Below are positions 50,701 through 57,347 of a DNA stretch of 64,000 nt, in pieces. Every line of letters begins with the position of its first letter. Position 1 is the first letter of the stretch. Position numbers and translations under genes: made by a program. The DNA is from a virus. The stretch is from the IMG/VR virus record IMGVR_UViG_3300046517_002304, positions 62,001 to 126,000 of that record. One strand, given 5' to 3'. The notes beneath the pieces are model-generated. The model searched no databases. It saw nothing but the letters and a program-made list of their open reading frames with translations, and was not told the origin of the DNA.

Positions 50701-50848
50701 CATACCATTTCACGCTCCCCGACCTGCTAGGCAACACTAACCACCAGCTAATTAATCCATTGGCAAGAGAATGCTTGCGATTGACTGGGTTTGGGAAGTC
50801 AATATTATTATTAGATATGGAGAATAACTGTGAGCTAATTAGGGGCAT
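47762..50848 (-). CDS. Fibre/adhesin protein with three LamG domains
   Basis: 1028 residues. Three concanavalin-like LamG domains (about 20-250, 285-530, 560-805) each have GFG-x-M-x-x-[DNG] and end in [VI]-D-D-V-R-[IV]-[YW]-N-R-x-L-x-x-x-E-I-x-Q-[MV]-Y. Linkers carry NYPNGPNTSQ and QTQL[VI]N. Residues 830-1028 are a C-terminal domain shared by the four LamG genes here (KEFQFGNAQGDDGAFTEF). LamG domains typically bind glycans. The N-terminus is nearly the same as that of the gene starting at 59648. TAAATA lies 4 nt before the ATG. It overlaps the next gene by one nt. Confidence 0.82.
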   Translation of the reverse strand: MPLISSQLFSISNNNIDFPNPVNRKHSLANGLISWWLVLPSRSGSVKWYDLIGSNHGTLTTMPQATNGFRGSSRKGGFGSMLLDGIAGSVSVGAKPNLDLAGPFTISCWCNLTGTGANLVPFSKVVAGTNGYMIYFGSQSLAPQFFCYGLTPANITWGSSGLNNGWHFIAAGFDGGNTFISVDGKTPVKSSTTGSPSPAVGTPFNIGIYGASNAWFPGYVDDVRVYNRALNANEINQMYQNSQQGYPNLINRTTKRIWNGSVNIVNYPNGPNTSQPTIKNNLKQTQLVNPRSTLNKGLVSWWLCVPSRMSGPLWQDIAGKNHGTLVSAGAGLVNAGFRPNIRQGGFGSMLFNSNFTSYVTVPFSQSFNIGIYTISVWFKTNGNNMFITDSNGATVDKFRLIIGVVGGKGTSQKLTAEIFSTAGSNYTDVTSQNTVNDNKWHNAVTVMDGAKLSLFIDGVLASTPLNVQPGVITGEADNFFIGEGGNGVNPTGGNFFNGYIDDVRIWNRPLVAQEIQQVYLDALSGYQKTLNRRITDPLNFGVAISEIVKYTNGPNTSQTSIRNNLRQTQLINQRNPLNKGLLAWYLCTPSRAGSINWFDISGNNKHGTFTNMSRIDDGFRSNTRQGGFGRMRLGSAAGYITSTINTGLSNSFTMSVWVNPIAIANNMILIASNVAALSDYWATISSLNNNKWRASLYDGTQNPSVQSAAPNIITGQWQQVVFVRDRATNKLLLYYNGKSAATPVTDQTTVVPVYSAFNIGFETGGNVIQASVDDVRIWNRALSAQEIQQVYLDSLSGYQKTLNEENKRLSNYAQFGITPNPTNTNLKGVDVRQTANQIVFRQMLTDSSGNIVTAGPTSIYLYELQNDGGIRAYDFTRNQFTVNSLVSPSATMSQQMAAGGTLATGLWTYALTNPTALTPGTVYLTQINNSNASPSWVVKEFQFGNAQGDDGAFTEFIVTAGSTTNTVNTNRTETSGFWNKSVLAFTTGSLKGISIKLNSYTGGGAFATNISLPTAPVAGDRGLIVGTE
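50055..50098. repeat. 44-nt exact repeat shared with 58813-58856
   Basis: Identical 44-nt block in the first-to-second LamG linker of two paralogues (encodes the RIWNGSVNIVN linker). Surrounding sequence is similar but not identical, so recent exchange or strong constraint is indicated. Confidence 0.75.
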
Positions 50849-50852
50849 ACTT

Positions 50853-50858
50853 TATTTA
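50853..50858 (-). promoter_or_regulatory. TAAATA late-type element 4 nt before ATG 50848
   Basis: Minus strand reads TAAATA-AAGT-ATG. The same AAGT-ATG junction follows the TATATA at 61091-61096. Confidence 0.58.
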
Positions 50859-50932
50859 ATGTTTATATCAATAATTGCCGAACATATATATTTTTGTATT
50901 TATCGTTGTTTCAAATTTACCTTTATAGTTAC

Positions 50933-50938
50933 TAAATA
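50933..50938 (+). promoter_or_regulatory. TAAATA element upstream of ATG 50972
   Basis: TAAATA in ACTAAATAGTTTA, 33 nt before ATG, with an AGGA ribosome site 10 nt before the start. Matches the site at 41932. Confidence 0.5.
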
Positions 50939-50971
50939 GTTTAGAACATAGTCTTATAGGAATGATATTTA

Positions 50972-51364
50972 ATGGCTACTAATAGTACACCACAGATTGC
51001 TTATATTTCAACAATTCAAGCTTTAACCGGCATTGCTGGTTCAAGCGCAATTACAGCCACATTGGTCAACGCGACTGCTGCCTGGGAAATTAGAGTACCG
51101 TTTCAGGGAGTTCAGGCATCAAACGTTTCTGCTGGACCAGAACTATGGGTCTACGAAGCGGTTGCGGGCGCGTCAGGTGCGGCACCTTTGTGGACGACTT
51201 TGCCACTTGTGTTCCCGATTCCCTTCCGAAGCTCAGGGAACGACACTCAAATTATTCGTTTGGACACTGGCTTATACCTCTTCGCCTTGTGTAGTGGTGG
51301 CCCAAACACCAGCAGTTGCGGTTGCTTGACTGCCCAAGTCATTACCGGCGTGCTTAACCAGTAA
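50972..51364 (+). CDS. Small, highly expressed virion protein candidate (130 aa)
   Basis: Beta-rich, Ala/Thr/Ser-rich protein (AYISTIQALTGIAGSSAITA, WEIRVPFQGVQAS) with CGC near the C-terminus. It is a single gene with its own TAAATA promoter, ribosome site and a strong terminator, and its codons are clearly more GC-rich than those of its neighbours. That combination fits an abundant structural protein, such as a decoration protein. It interrupts the leftward adhesin genes. No family recognised. Confidence 0.7.
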   Translation: MATNSTPQIAYISTIQALTGIAGSSAITATLVNATAAWEIRVPFQGVQASNVSAGPELWVYEAVAGASGAAPLWTTLPLVFPIPFRSSGNDTQIIRLDTGLYLFALCSGGPNTSSCGCLTAQVITGVLNQ

Positions 51365-51385
51365 GTTATTTATTATAAATTCATC

Positions 51386-51412
51386 AAAAAGCCCACAAAT
51401 TGTGGGCTTTTT
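51386..51412 (+). terminator. Rho-independent terminator after 50972-51364
   Basis: AAAAAGCCCACAA, short AT loop, and the complement ending in TTTTT. It is 22 nt after the stop codon and symmetrical enough to act in both directions. Confidence 0.86.
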
Positions 51413-51520
51413 GCATTTATGCATACTTTTCAATATTTTACTCATGTTATTCTGCTGTTTGCCGATAAGTACTGTTACAATATGTAAAAGCAATTAGTAT
51501 TTTAAAACAGAAAGAAAATC

Positions 51521-52891
51521 ATGCCATTTAAAGACCCAGATAAACGTAAAGAATACAACCGATTATACGAACTTAAGAATAAAGAAAAGCAAAACGAATA
51601 CAGAAAAAATTGGGGAGCCGCTAAAAGAAGGGCAGAAGGGAAACAGCAAAATGGCCTAAAGTCTTTAGCCGACTTTCCAGAAGTTGTGGCTAAATATTGG
51701 CATCCATTTAAGAATGGCACAAATAAACCAGAAGACTTTACGTCAGGCACTAGAACTAAAGTATGGTGTCAATGTAAAGAAGGGAAGTGGCCAGATGGCA
51801 CTCCTGCCGACGATCACGTATTTGACATGGAAGTACAAAAACTAACATCTGGATACGGTTGTCCATATTGCTGTGGTAAACGAGTTTGTAAATCTAACTC
51901 TTTTGGGGAATGTTGTCCAGAAGCAGCAGTATTTTTTGATGTTAATAAGAATGAAGGTAAAACACCATTTGATTTTACATATGGTTCAGGTCAAAAAATA
52001 CATTGTAAGTGTAATGCTGGAACTTGGCCAGACGGATCATATGCAGATGATCATGAATGGATAAGTACTCCATGCGATTTAAGAGCCGGATATTGGTGTC
52101 CTTGTTGTACGGGTAATAAAATAGTTTTGTCAAATTGTTTGGCAACTACGCATCCCGAAGTATCAAAAATGTTACATCCTACACTTAATGGAAATACGTC
52201 TGCTAAAGACATAACAAATGGTTCAGATAAGTTAATATGGTGGAAATGTCCTGATAAAGACCATGCTTGGGAAGCCACAATTAATTCTGTAGTACAAGGA
52301 CATGGTTGCGGGATATGTGGTGGTAAAAAAGTAGATAATACAAATTCGCTCGCAGCACTATATCCAGACGTAGCTAAAGAATGGCATCCTATTTTAAATG
52401 GAGACAGTAAACCAGAACATTTTACTTATGCTAGTGGCAAAAAGGCTTGGTGGGCATGTCCAAAAGACAAATGTGGATATGAATGGAGTGCTCAAATAGA
52501 CAGGAGAACAAGGAGAGGAGACGGTTGTCCTAAGTGCAATCAGTCGCATGGTGAAAAGGCCGTTGCCAAGCACTTAGATTTTCTAAAAATTAAATATGAA
52601 GTGGGATATAGAATTAAAGAATGTAAACTTATTAAATGCCTTCCATTTGATTTTTATTTACCTGATTTCAATATCTTAATTGAATACCATGGAAGACAAC
52701 ATTATGAACCATCGGCCTTCGGATCTAAACAAGAAAATGCGGCGGAATTAATGTTTGAAGCGGGCCAAAAAAGAGACGAAGCTAAAGAAAAATACTGTCG
52801 GGATAACAAAATTCCACTACTGATAATCCCATTTTGGGAATTTAATATTATCCCTAATGTAATCGATAACTTCCTAAAATCCAAAAATTAA
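51521..52891 (+). CDS. Homing endonuclease: zinc-ribbon repeats plus Vsr-like nuclease
   Basis: 456 residues. After a basic N-terminus (DKRKEYNRLYELKNKEKQ), residues 45-345 contain four treble-clef zinc units of the DUF4379 type, each with [FY]-P-x-[VA]-x-K, N-x-x-[KS]-P-x-x-[FI]-T-x-G-S, W-x-C and C-x-x-C. Residues 350-456 form a Vsr/very-short-patch-like nuclease: HGEKAVAKHLDFL, FDFYLPDFNILIEYHGRQHY and IPLLIIPFWEF. It stands alone between LamG genes and its stop overlaps the convergent LamG gene by 18 nt. Probably an invader of the adhesin locus. Confidence 0.85.
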   Translation: MPFKDPDKRKEYNRLYELKNKEKQNEYRKNWGAAKRRAEGKQQNGLKSLADFPEVVAKYWHPFKNGTNKPEDFTSGTRTKVWCQCKEGKWPDGTPADDHVFDMEVQKLTSGYGCPYCCGKRVCKSNSFGECCPEAAVFFDVNKNEGKTPFDFTYGSGQKIHCKCNAGTWPDGSYADDHEWISTPCDLRAGYWCPCCTGNKIVLSNCLATTHPEVSKMLHPTLNGNTSAKDITNGSDKLIWWKCPDKDHAWEATINSVVQGHGCGICGGKKVDNTNSLAALYPDVAKEWHPILNGDSKPEHFTYASGKKAWWACPKDKCGYEWSAQIDRRTRRGDGCPKCNQSHGEKAVAKHLDFLKIKYEVGYRIKECKLIKCLPFDFYLPDFNILIEYHGRQHYEPSAFGSKQENAAELMFEAGQKRDEAKEKYCRDNKIPLLIIPFWEFNIIPNVIDNFLKSKN

Positions 52892-55090
52892 TCCAGTATC
52901 GTTTCTAGACGGAGCAACTGGCAAAGCCGAACTTACCGTAAATGTGCCATTGCTAAAGGCAGAAACATGAGCAGACAACCCTTTACACGCTCCCGAAGTA
53001 AACCCTATAACCGATCCTACCCAGAAAGATGTAGCATCAGTTCTGTTGGTCGTTATTGACGTTGTGCTACTCCCTAGCCCCACTACAAACTCTGTAAATG
53101 CACCATCATCACCTTGTGCATTTCCAAACTGAAATTCTCTAGTCTGTGGAATACCCCCAGTAACGGAATTAGATACTTGGCTGATATAGATTGATCCAAC
53201 CGTAAATGCCGAAAGCTGATTGATAGCATAGGTCCAAATTCCAGTAGCCGTCGTTGCATTATTAATGGTCTGATGCTTCATATTATCTGTGGATTTAACA
53301 GGGGTTCCGACAATAAAGGCATTTGTACTAAAATCATAATTTCTTAAAGATCCATCGCTTTGTAGCTCAAATATAGAAATTGTAGTTGTGCCTGAAGAAG
53401 CTGGATTCCCACTGTCTATAAAAAAGTTACGGAATATAATTGCTTTGCTTGTTTGTCTAACGTCAATCCCCTTAACTCCAGAGTTAGATGAAATATAAAA
53501 GGGAAAATTTCTTTTTTCCACAACACGGTTTAATGTCTTCTGATAGCCAAGCAAAGAATCAAGATAAATCTGCTTAATTTCTTGTGCAGTTAATGGACGA
53601 TTCCATATTCTTGCGTCATCTACTAAGCCATTAAAAAAGTTAGATGCAGTGCCGCTAGCATTCGCGCCAATGCGTATCGGTAGACCTGCTGCTGTCGGAT
53701 CTACCGATTGCGGAGTTGATGCTATTTGGTTCCCATTTACATAGAGGTATAGATTGAGTCCATCCCATACCATACCGATATGCGCCCATTTACCTACTGC
53801 CCATCCATCGGGAAACTGTGTGTGGTTAGCCGATCCGGTATTATTCAATTCTACTTGCCACCGTGAAGCATTAGAAATAATGCCGAAACAATTTATGTCA
53901 TTCCAGATATTTCCCTTAGCAAATACTACGCCTCCTGTTGTCGATAGTGGTTTAGCCCATATTGATAAAGATCCAACGTGCGTAAGGTTAAGCGATGCTT
54001 TATCTGCTATTTCAACGTATGTCGCACTGCCGTCTAGTTGAATATACCCAAATCCGCCCTGTCTCATATTGGATTTAAATCCAGTTGTAGCTTGCGCCAC
54101 TCCAGAGAGCGTTCCGTGGTTCTGGTTAAGTAGGTCAAGCCACTTTGGCCCACCTATTTTGTTGGGTAAACATAACCACCATGCTATTAGTCCTTTGTTT
54201 AGCGGATTACGTTGATTTATTAACTGTGTTTGGCGTAAATTATTTATAATGCTTGGCTGGCTAGTGTTAGGGCCGTTAGGATAGTTAACAATGTTGTTGT
54301 TTCCGATATTGATTTTCTTAGTTGTGCGATTAATTAGATTAGGATAACCCTGTATTGAATTCTGATAGACTTGACTTATTTCCCTCGCCATCAACGCACG
54401 GTTATAGATGCGACAATCGTCTAATTGTCCACCGAAATTCCTGAGGTTTGAATTTCTGCCGAATGCTCCAGCCGTTTGTAGCGTTACATTTTTTCCAGCA
54501 TAACTAAATATGCCACTGTCGCTTTTGCCATTCAGGTAATAGATTACATTTAATCCAGCGTCCATTGTTACAGCAACGTGGTACCAGATACCTACCGTTA
54601 TTGCCGTTCTGCTAATGCCAACTGGATTGTAATCGCCTGATCGGCCCAGTGAAATAAAAGCTGAATTGCTGCCACCGCCGCCGTTATTCCCAAACTCCAT
54701 TCCCGCGTCACCGATACTATCTGCCGCGCAAAACCACGATTGTATTGTTGCCTCAGGAACTACCGAACGCTTAACCCAACAGCATAGCGTATAGATAGAC
54801 AATGCTGGAAATGTAACATTTATTGCGTCATCTACGCCGTCAAACTGAACGGCACCGAATGCACCGCGGCGAGTAGAGCCGCGAAAGCCACTTGCCCCAG
54901 TTGCCATGCTGGTGAGGGTGCCGTGATTAGCTCCTACTATGTCATACCATTTCACGCTGCCCGCCTTACTTGGTAGACAAAGGTACCAGGCCACTAGGCC
55001 AGACATAAGGGGATTCTTGCTGTTAATTAAGCTAGTTTGATTTATATTGTTGCTGGATACAACGAATGGTTTAGAATTTTTTAACAGCAT
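52874..55090 (-). CDS. Fibre/adhesin protein with two LamG domains (copy B)
   Basis: 738 residues. LamG 1 (about 25-245) and LamG 2 (about 280-525) each end in D-D-x-R-I-[YW]-N-R-x-L. The shared C-terminal domain follows (540-738; KGIDVRQTSKAIIFRNFF, then EFQFGNAQGDDGAFTEF and N-R-T-D-A-x-x-F-W). The N-terminus is more diverged than in copies A (50848) and D (59648). It reads leftward from TAAATA-CTAT-ATG. No signal peptide is present, as expected for a virion protein. Confidence 0.82.
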   Translation of the reverse strand: MLLKNSKPFVVSSNNINQTSLINSKNPLMSGLVAWYLCLPSKAGSVKWYDIVGANHGTLTSMATGASGFRGSTRRGAFGAVQFDGVDDAINVTFPALSIYTLCCWVKRSVVPEATIQSWFCAADSIGDAGMEFGNNGGGGSNSAFISLGRSGDYNPVGISRTAITVGIWYHVAVTMDAGLNVIYYLNGKSDSGIFSYAGKNVTLQTAGAFGRNSNLRNFGGQLDDCRIYNRALMAREISQVYQNSIQGYPNLINRTTKKINIGNNNIVNYPNGPNTSQPSIINNLRQTQLINQRNPLNKGLIAWWLCLPNKIGGPKWLDLLNQNHGTLSGVAQATTGFKSNMRQGGFGYIQLDGSATYVEIADKASLNLTHVGSLSIWAKPLSTTGGVVFAKGNIWNDINCFGIISNASRWQVELNNTGSANHTQFPDGWAVGKWAHIGMVWDGLNLYLYVNGNQIASTPQSVDPTAAGLPIRIGANASGTASNFFNGLVDDARIWNRPLTAQEIKQIYLDSLLGYQKTLNRVVEKRNFPFYISSNSGVKGIDVRQTSKAIIFRNFFIDSGNPASSGTTTISIFELQSDGSLRNYDFSTNAFIVGTPVKSTDNMKHQTINNATTATGIWTYAINQLSAFTVGSIYISQVSNSVTGGIPQTREFQFGNAQGDDGAFTEFVVGLGSSTTSITTNRTDATSFWVGSVIGFTSGACKGLSAHVSAFSNGTFTVSSALPVAPSRNDTGLIFGF

Positions 55091-55094
55091 ATAG

Positions 55095-55100
55095 TATTTA
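55095..55100 (-). promoter_or_regulatory. TAAATA late-type element 4 nt before ATG 55090
   Basis: Minus strand reads TAAATA-CTAT-ATG and overlaps the stop region of the upstream LamG gene. Confidence 0.55.
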
Positions 55101-57335
55101 CTGCACGCTTATGATAATCCCTCTATCCCCTACATTTGGTGTACTTGGCAAACTAGCCGATAATGTAAATGATCCCCCTGAATATGAAGATACTTTTGCA
55201 CTTTTACCTTTAAGGCTTCCTGTAGTAAATGCTATTTCAGCACTATTCCAGTAGCCTGATGCTTCGGTGCGATTAGTGTTTAATACCGTCAAGCTATTGT
55301 TTGGTTTGGCGACAAACTCTTGAAAGAATCCATCGTCACCCGGTTGGTTTCCGAATTGAAATTCTTGTGCCTGCCACATTGGGGACGCATTAGAATTGTT
55401 AAACTCAGCTATGTACATGGCTCCATTTGTAAACGCTTGTGTATTAAATAAAGCATAGGTCCACATGCCAGTATTGCCTTGTTGCTTTGCCGTTATCGAT
55501 GGACTACTTAATGTTCCGTAAGAAAAAGTGTTGGTAGACCAATCATATTGTTTTAAATCGCCATCAGATTGAATTTCAAAAAGATAAATTTGTGTTGATC
55601 CTGTTGTGACGGCCGCACCACTATTGTTTAGCATACATGATCTTAAAACAAGTTCAGTATTAGTTTGAACAATATCAATGCCTTTGAATCCTGAATTTTT
55701 GTTCGCAGGAAAATAGCCAAACCTAGATGTATGGTTTAGTAAACCTGGATAGCCTTGTAATGAATTAAGGTACATTGCCTGAATTTCGCTTATATTTAGC
55801 TTACGATTATAAAAGCGAACGTCATTAATATTGCCTTTAAAGAAATAGTTTGCATTACCTGAACTTTGTGCTGCCCCGATCATGGTTGGTGTTGTAAAAC
55901 TATTAATATTTGCGAATGTTCCAGCAGTCACATTTGAATCGTCTACACGAGCGCCATTTAAATATACTTGAATCGCTGCTGTTGTAGTTCCTCCGTTGTA
56001 GGATGCCGCAACATGATGCCATTTGTTTGTCGGTAGAGTGCCGCTGTAGTAACGTCCTATAAATGCTCCATTAGCATCGTCGTAGCAGATCAATGCCAGT
56101 TGTGAACCATTATTTGCATTGAAGTTAAAAATATACTCTTTTGCCACGCCAACGCTATCTTTATATTTTGCAAGAATGGTAGGTGCTCCGCCAGTAGTAT
56201 TAAAAGAGCTGGCATTGACCCATGCCGATACTGTGAATGCTCCACTGGGATGTAGAACATTTCCAGCATTAGCATTGAACGCAGTGTTGTCAAATAGTAA
56301 TGAACCAAATCCACCTTGATGTGTAGTAGGTCTAAATCCATTAGCGGTAGAATTAACTCTCACTAATGCAGCATGATTCTGTCCTACTATATCTAAGAAT
56401 GCGCTGCTGCCCAGTTTACTCGGTAAGGCTAGCCACCAAGCCGATAAGCCATTTGCCAAAGCATGTTTTCGGTTTACTAATTGTGTATGCCTTAGATTAT
56501 TCTTGATTGTTGGTTGACTAGTGCTAGGGCCATTCGGTGATTGGACAACGGCAAGAGGCCCAATGTTCATTTTGCGAATCGTACGATTGATCAATCCGGG
56601 GTATCCCTGTTGGCTGTTGTGATACATTTGAGCAATTTCTATTGCGCTTAATCCGCGATTATAAACTCGTACATCATCCATATTGCCATTAAAATGATTA
56701 GTGGCACTCCCTCCCTGGAAATAACCAAGCTGATAGTCTAATCCACTAGAGTAGGTTCGTGTAATAGTAACAGAGGTATCTTGTTTTCCGTTTACATACA
56801 AAGTCATGGTTGTAGATAAATATGTAACGGCGACATGATACCATTGATTTAAAACGAAAACTGTATTTGATATTATATCATCAGCGACGTTTACTTTGCC
56901 GAAATGTAGTTTTGAGTCAGATCCGGCAACGTAAAATTCATAACCATTAGCAGGCCCGGAAATAATATTATTGTTTCTAGCGACTATTACTGTTTGATAA
57001 ATCCATGCAGATATAGTTAATGGTGCTCCAGTAATATTAAGAATGGCAGGACTACCAAGATCTGCTGCCGTAGTTACACCGTCAAATAGTAGTGAGCCAA
57101 AACCGCCAGGGCGACTACTACCACGGAATCCGTTAGAAGATGGAAACACACCAGTAAGCGCTCCATTATTTCTATATCCAGAAATATCATGCCACTTAGC
57201 ACTTCCCATTCTGTGTGGCAAACATAACCACCATCCCACAAGACCCTTTGCTAGAGGATGCTTGCGATTAACTGGATCGGATTGATTGACGTTGTTTTGA
57301 GCAACGGCAAAAGGATTAGATATCGTTATCGGCAT
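55098..57335 (-). CDS. Fibre/adhesin protein with two LamG domains (copy C)
   Basis: 745 residues. LamG 1 (about 20-250) and LamG 2 (about 290-535), each with GGFGSLLFD and a closing N-D-V-R-F-Y-N-R or D-D-V-R-V-Y-N-R motif. Linker: VQSPNGPSTSQ. The C-terminal domain (545-745) is the shared one, here with EFQFGNQPGDDGFFQEF. It follows copy D by 12 nt and precedes copy B by 7 nt, so the three may be cotranscribed while also having own promoter-like elements (TAAAATACATATAAT before the ATG). Confidence 0.82.
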   Translation of the reverse strand: MPITISNPFAVAQNNVNQSDPVNRKHPLAKGLVGWWLCLPHRMGSAKWHDISGYRNNGALTGVFPSSNGFRGSSRPGGFGSLLFDGVTTAADLGSPAILNITGAPLTISAWIYQTVIVARNNNIISGPANGYEFYVAGSDSKLHFGKVNVADDIISNTVFVLNQWYHVAVTYLSTTMTLYVNGKQDTSVTITRTYSSGLDYQLGYFQGGSATNHFNGNMDDVRVYNRGLSAIEIAQMYHNSQQGYPGLINRTIRKMNIGPLAVVQSPNGPSTSQPTIKNNLRHTQLVNRKHALANGLSAWWLALPSKLGSSAFLDIVGQNHAALVRVNSTANGFRPTTHQGGFGSLLFDNTAFNANAGNVLHPSGAFTVSAWVNASSFNTTGGAPTILAKYKDSVGVAKEYIFNFNANNGSQLALICYDDANGAFIGRYYSGTLPTNKWHHVAASYNGGTTTAAIQVYLNGARVDDSNVTAGTFANINSFTTPTMIGAAQSSGNANYFFKGNINDVRFYNRKLNISEIQAMYLNSLQGYPGLLNHTSRFGYFPANKNSGFKGIDIVQTNTELVLRSCMLNNSGAAVTTGSTQIYLFEIQSDGDLKQYDWSTNTFSYGTLSSPSITAKQQGNTGMWTYALFNTQAFTNGAMYIAEFNNSNASPMWQAQEFQFGNQPGDDGFFQEFVAKPNNSLTVLNTNRTEASGYWNSAEIAFTTGSLKGKSAKVSSYSGGSFTLSASLPSTPNVGDRGIIISVQ

Positions 57336-57347
57336 ATTATATGTATT

